In this document: piece after piece, positions 1 through 10,900 of the stretch
Numbering within the stretch: the stretch's first letter is position 1
Layout: every line of letters begins with the position of its first letter
Assembly (NCBI GenBank): GCA_000320545.1
Contig: ADNK01000594.1
Span: 1 to 23,996, forward strand
Origin: Bigelowiella natans CCMP2755
Taxonomy: Eukaryota; Cercozoa; Chlorarachniophyceae
Length of the DNA stretch: 23,996 bases
Reading direction: 5' to 3'
The notes under the pieces: generated by a model
Database searches by the model: none
What the model saw: only the letters and a program-made list of their open reading frames with translations
What the model was told of the DNA's origin: nothing
Translations under genes and position numbers: made by a program

Positions 1-479
1 ACCCCCCCCCCCCCCCCCCCCCCCCTCCCCTGAAACAACGACAACGAAAGGTCCCTGACAGCGCGCCGGGGATAGCCGCAGCGATCCGAAGGGCACGGGA
101 GTCTTCGGGGATGATTTCTGCCGGAAAAAGAGCAGCAGCGCCCTGCAGCAATCAGCCAGCACGATCGCCCCTGTTGGAGCATCCTCCTCCTCCTCCTCCC
201 CCTCCGCTTTAAAGCAGCAGCAAAGCAGCCTCGCCACGACCGAACACAAAGGAAGGGGAGGAGGAGGAGGAGAAGGGGGCGGGGAGGGGAATGTGTTTGA
301 CGGCGGATTTTGGAGCTCCACGACAACAGCGGGGGGTCGGCCCACGACGCCCCCCATTGCTAGGTGGGTGGGGGCATTATTATTATCAGCTTTTTCATTC
401 GATATTGCTGCTGCAAACTAATTTCCTCTGCTGCTGCGCGGAGAGCGGCCCGGAAACGCGTTCCGTTCGTCAGTCTTCG

Positions 480-515
<36 letters not shown>

Positions 516-545
516 GTATTCGCCATTCCCTATATATGTGTGTGT

Positions 546-588
<43 letters not shown>

Positions 589-710
589 TCTGCGTCTGCT
601 GCTACTGCAGCTTACCAACGTCACCAATCAACTCGCTTGTCGGCGCTGCTGCTGTACTGTCGGGTAGCATCTTATTCACATTCTATTCTCGTGTTTGCAG
701 TAGCCGGAGC
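1..710 (+). other. 5' flank / leader with microsatellites
   Basis: No convincing coding exon is seen. The stretch opens with a run of 24 C (2-25), then mixed GGA/CAG-rich sequence, a TTG array (about 480-514) and a TG array (about 537-584). A good 3' splice site (TTTGCAG at 694-700) sits 10 nt before the first ATG of the next gene, so part of this stretch is probably a 5'-UTR intron. The long open frames here are translations of the repeats (poly-Leu, poly-Cys/Val) and are not genes. Confidence 0.55.
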
Positions 711-1472
711 ATGGACAGCTTGAGCGCCACCCAGCCCCTTCCTTCCGTGCCGGCCGGCGATGGTAGCAGCAGTAGTGGCAGAGGAGAGGGGGCAGGGAAA
801 GAGCAGAAGAAGAAGCAGCAGCAGCACGGAGAAGGGCTTGAGGGAGAGGCAGGGCAGCTCCCTAAGATCAAGGAGGAGCAGGCGAATAGCGTTGCGAGGT
901 AGTGCTGACCATCCTCTCTCACACCAAGATCATACCAAGCATCACTACCATCAACACCCTGCCAACCAAACTCGCTCGAGTCTCATTGATTTTCATTTTC
1001 TTGACGCTGTTTACTCGCTCCCCCCCCCCCCCCCCCCCTTTTTCCTCGCTTTTCTACCCTGTGACAACAGCCTGCAGCAGAAATCAACTGGCGTCACCGC
1101 CGTCAATGCAAGCAGCACCACCGCCAGCAGCGCCAATGATCTAAACGATACGAGTGGTCAGCAAAAAACAGAAGGAGGAGGAGGAGGAGTAGTGCTATCT
1201 TCTTCAATGACCGCAACGTCGAGGGCGGATACAAAGCATTCTTCTTCTTCGGCCTATTCATCGTCATCTGCAGGCTCCGGCACGGATAACAAGAAGACGC
1301 AGCAGCAGAGCACTGCTACTACTACTACTACTACTACTAGTACTACTACTACTGCTGCTGCCACCGGCGGGCAAGGAGTAGTTGTCAATGACGGCGCGGC
1401 GCCAGTTCCAGAATATCGGTGCACGGATGACCTGCATATGCAGTGCAAGGTGGTGATTTCGAAGATGTTGTC

Positions 1473-1505
<33 letters not shown>

Positions 1506-2150
1506 GTTGTTGTGATTCGATGCTGTTGTTGCTGCTAAGTTTGCTGTCTTGTGGTAGTAGTAGTAGTAGTAGTAGTAGTAGGAGGAGGAGGAGGAGGAGG
1601 AGGAGGAGGAGGAGGGGAAGGGGGGGGGAGGGTGGGTGTCATGGTACATCGCAGGATGGTAAGGGAGGTTTGCAGTGGTGATCATCACAGTCGCTCCCTT
1701 TCTACTTTAATAATATAAGTTTCACCGCTTATCATCATCATCATCAATCATCATCATCAACAACCACTCTCATCCCAACACCGCCCCCCCCCGGCAGGAT
1801 CTGCTCGGTGTGATCGGGCGCAGCTACATCTTCACGCAAAGCATTAACGTCAAGAAGAAGCTGCTGCAGAGCGTGATCGAGAAGAGCGGCGGCCTTCACG
1901 AGGCCAAGCTCGACATCAACGTGATGCGGCTGATGAGGACCAAATTGCAGCGTTGGCAGCAGCTAGAGGATGCAATCGGCAGCGAGATGGTGATGATGAT
2001 GATAATGATAATGACGACCACCACCATGATGATGATGATGATGATGGTGATGATGGTGGTGGTGATATGGGGGGCAGGTGGAGGCCTTCAAGGAGACGTT
2101 GCTCGCTCCTATCCGAAGCATGCTTCCTGCCAACGCGAAGTTGGACGCAA

Positions 2151-2190
<40 letters not shown>

Positions 2191-2232
2191 AAGTGTGTGT
2201 GATAGTAAGTGGCGCGATTGTATATCGCCGCA

Positions 2233-2271
<39 letters not shown>

Positions 2272-2657
2272 CAGGCTACAAATAGATCACGAAGGCGAAG
2301 AGCTGTGGTAGAGGAATAAAAAAGGAGAAAATGTTTCCTTCTTCACGACGCCAACAGTAGTAGCCGATGAGGCGCAGCAATGCTACTACTACTTCTACTA
2401 CTACTACTACCACTACTACTACTACTACTTCTAATGCTGATTCTTTGATGATTATGTAGGAATCCCATAGTTTGCTTGTCATGGCGAGCGGATATGGGCT
2501 AGGGCTATTGAAGTATGTGGCCAAGTACGGGGTCACAGCGAGGCAGAAGACATCGCTGCGCTCAGTGTTTTGGGCTGTGAAGGAGACTTTCGATAGATGC
2601 AGCAAGCGGAAGACGGAGGTGCGCGGGCGCGTGCGTGCGTGTGTGCGTGTGTGTGTT

Positions 2658-2710
<53 letters not shown>

Positions 2711-2785
2711 AGCACTTGTGTAAAATACGAAGAGGAAGAAGAAGAAGAAGATATAAATCTTCGATTCTTTCTTTTCCATCGCCGC

Positions 2786-2829
<44 letters not shown>

Positions 2830-2940
2830 CCCTCCCTCCTCTCCCTCCTCTCTTTCTCTCTTTCTTCTCAGTGGTTTATTGCATAGAATGCACACCTCTC
2901 CAATTCTCCTCTCCGTAGACACACAAACATGCACACATTA

Positions 2941-2980
<40 letters not shown>

Positions 2981-3122
2981 GTTCATATTGTGGTTATGTC
3001 AGGAAAAGGCCTCAGCTATTCAATACCTGATGAGTCACGATATATTCTCGAAACAAATCAAGGTAAGAGTAGTAGCAGTCGCAGTAGCAGTAAGTAGGAG
3101 AAGTGATGTTGGGTCGGATAAG

Positions 3123-3157
<35 letters not shown>

Positions 3158-3373
3158 AATCATATCTTAAAGTACACTGCTAGAACTACATCCAGCAGCA
3201 CCGTGTGTTCGCTGTGAGACCTCGCTCTGCTTCTGGTTGCTGTTGTTGTTGTTGTTGTTGTGTGGTGTGCCGCTAATCGAGAGAGTAATGATTGATGGAT
3301 GGCCGTGGATGATTGTCTATGTTCATATAATGATAATAATAATAATAATAATGATGATATTATTATACACAAA

Positions 3374-3414
<41 letters not shown>

Positions 3415-3984
3415 TACAGGTCGGCAACTCCGACGTGGACGCTTTAGTGGCCTCGGTTCTGTACTCAAAACAGGTTGATGATCACCCCGAAACATGCCAC
3501 CTCATCTATCATCTATCTGCGCCACTCGTTGCCCCTACCTACGCTGGCCGGCCCGTTGTTAGTGCGTGCGTGTTGTTGTCCTGCTCTACAAGCCGTGCAA
3601 ATCTTGCATTCCCATGTGATTTCGCGGGGTGCGTTCCAAACAATACTGAGAGGATTTCGGTTGATCTGTCAAATGAATGGCCAGTTTTTGTTGTTGGTTG
3701 TCGTGCTTAACCCCCCCCCCCCCTACCCAGGGAATTCAGCAAGGGAGAACGCTTGTTGAGGGGCTGCGGTTCGCCACACAAAAGGGGCAGAAGTACGAAA
3801 CGTTCCGGGGTAATAAGCAACAACAATAATATAAAGACTACAGCGATTTGAGGCGTATTAGCGATGATCGTGCCGATCGAGTGATGGAACTGCAATGCAG
3901 GAATCACGCCTCATATATGCCTAATACCATGTGGTCTTCTTCTCAGGTTTGATAGATCGCGTTCGGGCCCATTGCAACGCTTGA
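711..3984 (+). CDS. Nine-exon gene, 407-aa protein of unknown function
   Basis: I do not recognise the family. Exons: 711-898, 1071-1449, 1798-1989, 2078-2152, 2460-2618, 3003-3062, 3420-3473, 3731-3809, 3947-3984. They sum to 1224 nt, and every junction is GT-AG with matching phase, most of them phase 0. The first ATG follows a 3' splice site, so the start is likely. Residues 1-62 are low-complexity, rich in Ser, Gly, Gln and Lys. Residues 63-188 are Ser/Thr/Ala-rich, including a poly-Thr run coded by an ACT repeat. From about residue 189 to the end the protein is ordinary, helical and basic, and looks like one folded domain (for example GYGLGLLKYVAKYGV, coded at 2490-2534, and EKASAIQYLMSHDIF, exon 6). 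No catalytic motif, signal peptide or membrane segment is visible. The structured half lies almost entirely in exons 3-9, cut up by microsatellite-filled introns. The exon chain is inferred, but the phase agreement over eight introns is strong support. The last exon (12 residues) is the least certain. Confidence 0.82.
899..1070 (+). repeat. Intron 1 with poly-C polypyrimidine tract
   Basis: The donor is AG/GTAGTG and the acceptor GACAACAG. A run of 18 C at 1021-1038 followed by T-rich sequence serves as the polypyrimidine tract. Introns 2 and 7 of the same gene also end in poly-C runs just before the AG. Confidence 0.7.
1450..1797 (+). repeat. Intron 2: TTG, TAG, GGA and TCA arrays
   Basis: The donor GTGGTG follows CAGTGCAAG and the acceptor is CCGGCAG. 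Inside are TTG (about 1466-1513), TAG (about 1556-1580), GGA (about 1581-1615) and ATC/TCA (about 1732-1760) arrays, and a poly-C run before the acceptor. Reverse-strand frames through it give poly-Asn, poly-Tyr and poly-Ser. Confidence 0.75.
1990..2077 (+). repeat. Intron 3: made almost wholly of ATG/TGG repeats
   Basis: This 88-nt intron begins inside an ATG-type trinucleotide array: exon 3 ends in ATG and the intron starts GTGATGATGATG. It continues with GAC/CAC and TGG units to the acceptor GGGGCAG. The repeat therefore spans the 5' splice site. Confidence 0.75.
2153..2459 (+). repeat. Intron 4: GT array at the splice donor, then GA and CTA arrays
   Basis: The GT array (2153-2188) starts at the first base of the intron and so supplies the donor itself. 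It is followed by an AG array (about 2235-2268) and a CTA array (about 2381-2430). The acceptor is GATTATGTAG. Confidence 0.78.
2619..3002 (+). repeat. Intron 5: GT, GA and two TA arrays
   Basis: The donor GTGCGCGGGCGCGTGC grades into GTGCGT units and then a GT array (to about 2671). After that come a GA array (about 2670-2706), a GAA patch, a TA array (about 2791-2824) and a second TA array (about 2947-2977). The acceptor is TTATGTCAG. Confidence 0.75.
3063..3419 (+). repeat. Intron 6: ATC, TGT, ATA and TA arrays
   Basis: The canonical donor GTAAGA is followed by an ATC array (about 3124-3157), a TTG array (about 3238-3261), an ATA array (about 3330-3350) and a TA array (about 3377-3411). 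The TA array ends four bases before the acceptor CTACAG. Confidence 0.75.
3474..3946 (+). other. Introns 7 and 8 with exon 8 between them
   Basis: Intron 7 (3474-3730) is less repetitive, but its 3' end is a run of C (about 3710-3723) before CTACCCAG. Intron 8 (3810-3946) has donor GTAATA and acceptor TTCTTCTCAG and holds no long microsatellite. Confidence 0.65.
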
Positions 3985-4261
3985 AAGATGATGATGATGA
4001 TGACGACGATGATGATAAGCTCATGTAGTCGTGCCGATGACACCCGCTTGCTGCATGCGCCCGGCCAAAGATATGGTGTTGCTTTGTTTGGCTAGGACGT
4101 CTATCTCGACGGTCGGCATAGCTAGATAGTATGCGGTGTGCTTCTTGTATGTGTAGATGTTATTTTGGTTGGTATCCATAGATATGCGTTGCGTTGAAAC
4201 TCCAATTTCATGATCAATGTGCGGCGCCCAGGAATTCATCTCTAGATCTAGTCACGTGTGT

Positions 4262-4300
<39 letters not shown>
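3985..4300. repeat. Intergenic: GAT patch and GT microsatellite
   Basis: A GAT/GAC-type patch (about 3986-4017) follows the stop of the preceding gene, and a TG array lies at about 4256-4300. No gene is seen. The 72-codon reverse frame at 4021-4239 has no recognisable features. Confidence 0.7.
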
Positions 4301-4304
<4 letters not shown>

Positions 4305-4770
4305 AGCTAGCTAGAGGTAGAGAGCTAGATGGCTAGATGGCTAGATGAAGATCTCTAGTTAGCTAGCTAGCTAGCTAGCTAGTTAGCTAGTAGATCTGCT
4401 AGAGATCTGAAATGCTAGAATGGCCTCGCTAGCTCGTCTAGTCGTGCTAGCGTGTGGCATTCTAGCATTGCATCATCCTGGCGGCATCGCTTATGAGCAG
4501 ACTAGCTAGCTAGCTAGCTAGGTAGAGCTAGCTAGCTAGAGAGGGTTGTGACGGCGCGCACTCGCTAGCTCGCATCACTAACATAGCTAGCTAGCGAGCT
4601 AGATGCACACAAGCCAGCTAACAGCTACACAGCTAGCTAGTAAGCTAGTAAGCTAGCTAGCTAGCAAGTCTAGAATGCGAAGGTTACGCCGTCATCAGTC
4701 TAATTTTCTAGCATAGAGCGCGCTAGTGCTAGTGCGAGCTACACGCCTAGCTAGCTAGAGGCCTTACGTA
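4301..4770. repeat. CTAG-rich palindromic tetranucleotide field
   Basis: About 470 bp are dominated by the tetramer CTAG/GCTA, which is its own reverse complement. There are pure runs at about 4351-4390, 4500-4540 and 4630-4665, and degenerate units (ctagatgg, ctagtaag) between them. Any two runs can pair with each other, so the region can form many hairpins or cruciforms. A shorter patch of the same unit lies at 13303-13367. Confidence 0.85.
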
Positions 4771-4968
4771 CGTAGCAAAATGACTTAGTTCATGCGAAGA
4801 TTCAGCTCATCTAGTAATGAAGATGCTCTACATTGTTTACATAAATGAACAATTATTTACATAAATGAGAAAATGAACATGTAAAGATTACACATTCTGA
4901 GAATTTTAAACTTTCTTTTCAAGTTTATTACATATTACTATTTTGAAACATTTTTTCTGTCATACAAA
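4771..4968 (-). terminator. 3' UTR and poly(A) signal of the REJ-GPS gene
   Basis: On the minus strand a canonical AATAAA lies at 4929-4924, 40 nt after the stop codon, in AT-rich sequence typical of a 3' UTR. This supports 4969 as the true end of the gene. Confidence 0.65.
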
Positions 4969-7900
4969 TTAGGCCCTGAAAGCGTTGCACCATCGATTCC
5001 AGTGAATTAATGGGGCAATGTGTAGAGGCTCGTTAAAAGCTGCATCAAAAACATCAGCCAGTGCAGAAATTGCTATTATTCTCCAAACATTATTAAAATC
5101 ACGTCGTTCCAGCTCCGTGCCAACGACGACGACAATCACGCCACCTAGAAGCATCAGGAAGATGCAGGTCGACTGAGCGAGATATCGAACGTTGGCTGTG
5201 TAACGTTTCCTAACATTTAGAGCGAGGTCTACTCGATTTTGTGAATTAATAAACATTCGGGTGACTATGTAATCTATCGGAATCATTATCCACGAGACAA
5301 AAAGCGCACAAACTGGCCATGGTAATTGGTTGTTTGCTGAAAGAATCAATGTAGCGAGCGCAAACGTTCCGATTATTACTGCGAAGAGCGCCAACCTGAA
5401 TGTATAAACGAAAAGGGTGACGCATTGCATAGCCAATCTTGTGATGAGATACCATCGTTCCGAAGTCGAGAACTGGAATGCACTTCTGGTTATGAACGTC
5501 AACCAGGGGTGATAGTGGATGAGCGCTTCCCTGTAATACTCGCAGGCAGTAGGACTCTCCTTCTCAAGGTCTGTGGAGCTGTCAGATCCTGGCTCCTCAG
5601 CACTCTGTGAGAACCTTTGGAAAGAAGAGTCACTTTTTATTCAGAGAATGCGTGGAAGGATAAATGCTGGTCCATACCCGGTTACAAACTTCACTTCCTT
5701 CTTCTCATTCTGCTTCCTGTTTTTCTTTTTCAGTGACACGGCGTCCTCATCATCTTCTAGACGACTCCAGTATTTATGCCTTTCATCATATTCCTGATCA
5801 TAATCACAGCGAATATTCATGAATGCTCAAGTCGGCCAGTTCACTTGCCAGAGATTTAGGATGATAACTTTTAACATACCAGAGTAAATTTGTGAAGCGG
5901 TTCCTTTGTCGAATCTAAGTATCTCTCCATTTTGCGAATAGACTGCCCAACAAAGACGATACATAAGAGAAATTTTTTTTTCGAAGAGATGTTGATCGTC
6001 GAATGCAGCTAGCACCGAAGGGATCACCTCTCTGCTTCTTCCTCCAATCTTCCTGGAACCCAGTGCGCCCCTGGTGCCGAAGAAGTGTCGTGGCTCGCTT
6101 GCAGAAGATTCATTTCGTATTCCACCTAATGTAAAGATTCGTGTGAGAGAGTGAGAGAGAGTATCTTTGATTTTTTTTAAAAATTAGATTTCACATACCG
6201 CTCTTTGGAGATTTTGGGGAACCAAGCACAAACGCAGTATTTCTCCTCTTCCCCTCATGTTTATTGCCGCGCTTGATCATCGTCGAGAAGTTGTTTTCTT
6301 CCGCCATGCTTCCCTGGTTTGGAATGGAGGTGGGTCTGAAAAGAGCGTTTCTGTTTTGGTGAAATTTCTTCTCATCCGACCCTAAATGAAACCGACTATT
6401 GATTCCTTTATTGTTGACGGCTCCCTCAGCCATGCTACTCTGGTTTAAAATGGAGGTGGGCTTGAACAAGCTATTGCCCTGACCATGCTGCTGCGAGTGG
6501 TTTTGAGGATTGAAGCGATGCCGTGCTTGCGCTGTGGACGGAAGGTTCATGCTACTAAACTGGCCTGAAGGCAAGCGGTCTGGGGCGACGTAGAGATTAT
6601 CAAGGCCCTCTTGCGGATGACTGTCACCATTAGCCTCAGGTGCAACCTGAATGTACGATTCGCTGTCACCGTCGTCGTCCTCTTCTAACTCCGCTGCCTT
6701 TGCTGACTGTAGCAGTGACTTCGACTCTGAACCCATCCTGGAATGTGGGCCTCGTTTTCGCCCATCACTGTTGTCATCGTATCCACTCACACTGGTGCGC
6801 CTTAGAAGTCCGGATGCCACCGACGAGTCGTCTCGGTCGGTGTCATGCGGTACAGCTGCCATGCTGCTACCCATTGGGCTGGCATCATCAGCATTGGCAC
6901 TCAGAGCTACATCAAGGTGATTCGAACTAATTTTTTGCTTTCGTTCCTCTGCGTCCGGGAGGACAAATGAAGGTCGCTCGTCATCCTCGTCCTCATCAAT
7001 TGGTTCAGGGCGCATTGACGGTTGCCCCAGATGATGTACATTCCTCGTTTTCCTGTTCGAAGCAACTGAAAACAAACTGAACCTGTGGTCGTCCGAGTCC
7101 TGGCGATTGTGGGTAGGCTTGAGTTGAGAGATTTCGTTAGCGTTGCTTCTGCTATGTCGCAGTTGTGAGAGACGGGATTGCGAGGCATTTTCGTCCTCTT
7201 CCCCGTCTGTAAAGTAACTATATCGTCTATCCTGATTCAATCCATCCATGTTCTGTTCAACCGGAGCGTCATCATCGGAACCCTCATTTGACCCGTTTGA
7301 AATGTAGCTAAATTGGCGTGGCTCGTCGTACTGCTGTTGGGGTACCAGATGATCGACATCATTTTTCTCGCCATCGGAGAAGGCAGAGTAGCGACGGTCC
7401 TCATAGAGCTTGGCATTCTTAGGCAAATCTTTCACATCCACGTCCCGGTTGTCATCTTCGCCATCGGAAAAGTAGAAATGATAGTCCGGTCGATCTTCCT
7501 TCGCGTCGTCTTGGCCTTTGTAGTCGACAGAAAGATCGTCATCTTCTTCATGCTGCTCCTCCTGGATTCCCGCTTCCTGCTGTACCTAAAACAGTAGCAA
7601 TATGATAAGCAAAATGAGGTAAGCAACACGAGAGATAACATTTTAGAGATGCGCATACCGAATGCCAGAAGTTTTGCAGCTGTAGCGGAGCCCTGCCGAG
7701 CTCCATAGAGGCGCTATCGTTGTATGTGATAAGGTTATTGATCTTCTTATTGTATAACCTGTCCATCGCCTCGGTCTGGAACTCATCTCGCATGTCGTGC
7801 GCTGCTTCAACATCAAACCCGCTGTTCATCTGTTTTAGCTTCTTTCTAAAGCCATGCCCTTGAGCGGCAGCTCTACGAAGAGCAGTGTATTTACGTTCGG

Positions 7901-10900
7901 GATCAGGATTTTGCCCTGAAGAAAGCCTAAACGAACATAATTTTAGTTTTGCAGAAACATACATATCGTATATTACACAAATACACAAAGCTGTAGCTCT
8001 TAATACCGTCGAACACGTTGTAGATACTGCTGCTCTCTGGCCTTTTTTGGTTTCAAGGAAGGCAACGTATGGATAGCGAACGGTGTGCAATCGTCGCGGA
8101 GCTTCTTCAACAATCGAATAATTGCCGTATTTGATTTTACCCGTGGATTAAAGTTATCCCCGCCCATGTCTGAATTCGAAATAAGCCTTCGCTGATACTT
8201 TGTATCAGCAGCGAGATCCTCGTCATCAGCGTCGCTGCTATCATATCCGTCCACCGGTTTTAAGTTTGTACCAATCAGAAGAGGCATCTTTTTTAGCATC
8301 TGCATGCCTTCCTCCCGTCTCTTCACCTTCTTGGAGAACTTGAGCGCTCGTCTGATCTGATTCTTAAACAAATCCCTATCTCTGTAGTGGGCAAAGGGTA
8401 GACCAGCGATGAAGATGATATATAGCCCCGCGAGGATCAGTGAGATGAAAGGAAACTCAACAATATTTGCAGCAGCAACAAAACCAACAGATAACGGGTC
8501 GATGTCTAAAAGATCCATATTGTCAGCAATTCGGGCTACGAACGTAGTCAGGTGATCACATGAGCAAGTAAGTTCTTGGTCTATTAGTGAAGAGAATGTG
8601 CAACCATTTTCTGACCACACGCCTTCATTTGGGGAAAAAAAGTTGCACGTGGCAGATCGGGTGAGTAACTGAGGAGTAATGGGGGGTGTGAGGGGGACGA
8701 GGGAAGGGAAAAGCGGAATGGATATCTCAATTGGATCTACCAAACCGGAAACTGTGAGCGGGTTGATGTCTGCTGGGTTTGATGGTCCGACGAAAAGATC
8801 GTAGTTTACTAGACTCGATCCAGTGAATCGGTCGACAGGGTTGTCCCCTCCATCCGTCAAGTTTGCATTGAAAGTTGCTAGGATATTATTGTGGAACACA
8901 GAGAGGACACTATCCACCATGCTGTTACTCTGAAACGACTCTGAGGAAACTCGGAACGAGAATCCATCAGCCCTACTCGTCAATGAGTCTATTTCAAGAG
9001 GGATAGCTTCAACTACAAGGGTGATATTATTCTGGCTAAATGAGAGCACAGTTCCACGACTCACTCCAGCGAGAACACCTCGTGCAAGTCTAAAGAGAAT
9101 CGTGTTTGATGAATTCAAAAGAGTGAGAGCAAATTCCCTTCGCTGTGGCGGCGTCTCTAATGCTGCTTGGATATTTCCTCCATTGATTTCAGGGGACAAC
9201 AAACTGAACGCTCCATGCAAGTTGCCCAGGGAAAACAGTGCCGAATTAGTAAGTGCCATACTGAATACATTGTTCGAACTTGTGCTCTGCACCGTCACTA
9301 AATCGGTCGTCAGTTGATCTAAGAACTCCGTGGCTTCCTCTGTAAGATTCGCACTAATCTCATCGACTTCGTTGAGAATGTTCATCTCAACCTGAACCAA
9401 TGTCAAAGCCCTTGTGCTCGATACAGCCCCTAAATCTGTAGACGCTGTTAGACGTTCCAGTCCTTGAAGTAGGCTCTCACGAATCCCAAAACGACTACTC
9501 TCCTGAGCCCTTGGCAGCATACTGTCTACTGCCATGACAATCACAGCCGCGTCCGAAAATGCGAGGGCATCTACGGCGATGTTGAAGCCTCCCTCAATCT
9601 CATCGTTTAATCGAGATGCAACTTCTGAAGGGTTGTCTATATCTATACCAGGTATGGAAGAGGAAACTGTGACTCCTACATCAAACAAACTTGTGTCCCC
9701 TAGTTCATCAGTAACAGTTACGCTGACGATGACCGGACCATTTTCAGACGTAGGAATTGTTGGAAGTATGAGGGAAGGTATGCAACTCTCCTCGAGCAGA
9801 TTTAGGACGCCCCGGTACGATATAGAAAACGTATACGTCAGAGCTGAATCTCTGCCTTCAGGGTTGGTGAATCCGCTGCAATTTATGAAGACTGGAGTTG
9901 TAAAGACAATGCCTTCCAACGGATCGACAACGCATGACCCGAGAATCGGAGGAGTGTTAGCGAAGACTTCGAGGGACGCAATTCCTATCTCCCCCGCGGT
10001 TTCCACTTTGACGAGAAAGCTACTAGGTTCGCCAGCAATCAAATAGCTGGGGTCGACTGTTAGCACTTCCGAGTTACAGACCACGGAAACTCCGACGCCC
10101 TCGATGCAACCACCTCCAGACCAACTATAGACTAAGTCGCTAGATGATGTATCAAGTATATTGGCCCTCAATTGTAAAGGTTCACTGCTACTGACTCTGA
10201 AGATACCACTCTCAGTCTCTACAAAAGGAGACAATACCTCAATACTAACCAACAAACGCGGATCATTTTTCACGAGGAAGGTCACAGAGTCTGAATCAGA
10301 ACTTGAAGGCGCAGAAAAAATCACAGTGATTACACATACAGTATCGACTATCAGTAGAGAAGCGGGAATGGAGAGAACTGCCGAGTCCAGAATAAGAGAT
10401 GCTTCATCTTCGAGGCATCTAGAAACAGACCAGGAGAAAGACCGCTGGAGATCACTTCCAAGGATTGCAAGTGGATCAATGGAGTTGCTTGCGTTGAACA
10501 CGACGTTACCCTCGGCATCAGGACCCCCGAACACTTCAAGAACATTTCCGGGTTCAATCACTGCACGCACCTGTGGCCGTAGCAAGATGATGCAAGATGT
10601 AGCAACACTCCGTAAAACGCTAGTGGTTTCATCAGGTGCAACCACGCTTGTAATAAGCGTAACATTGAAACAATACTCGCCTGGTTTTCTTGGACCTTCA
10701 GGAAGAAACAGATCTCGTGCATCATTATTTAATATGGTAAGTGTTGTGGGGCCTGAGATCTGCTCCCAGAGATAAGTGAACGACGCAGAATAGCCATCGC
10801 AAACAAGAAATTCGATAATTGTAGATCTAATGGTAACAGGGGCGTCGAACTCTACGGTCTTTGCCAAAGGCGTCAGCTCCAGAATTGGTGGTAGCAAAGT

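Noticed and set aside
291-902. 203-codon plus-strand frame starting upstream of the first gene
   Set aside because: Most of it is translation of TTG and GT microsatellites (poly-Leu, Cys-Val). Only the part from 711 on, in the same frame, is kept as exon 1.
1254-1688. 144-codon minus-strand frame rich in Ser, Tyr, Asn, Val
   Set aside because: It is antisense to exon 2 and to the repeats of intron 2; the residue runs are all repeat-derived.
2276-2977. Several overlapping frames on both strands with poly-Ser/Leu, Thr/His and Ile/Tyr runs
   Set aside because: Each is a translation of GT, GA, TA or GAA arrays inside introns 4 and 5.
4301-4770. CRISPR-like array
   Set aside because: There are no unique spacers of constant size. 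It is a degenerate short tetranucleotide repeat in a eukaryotic context.
7548-8090. Minus-strand 180-codon frame read as one continuous gene
   Set aside because: Its middle is exon 7 of the REJ-GPS gene. Both ends run into introns with good donor and acceptor sites.
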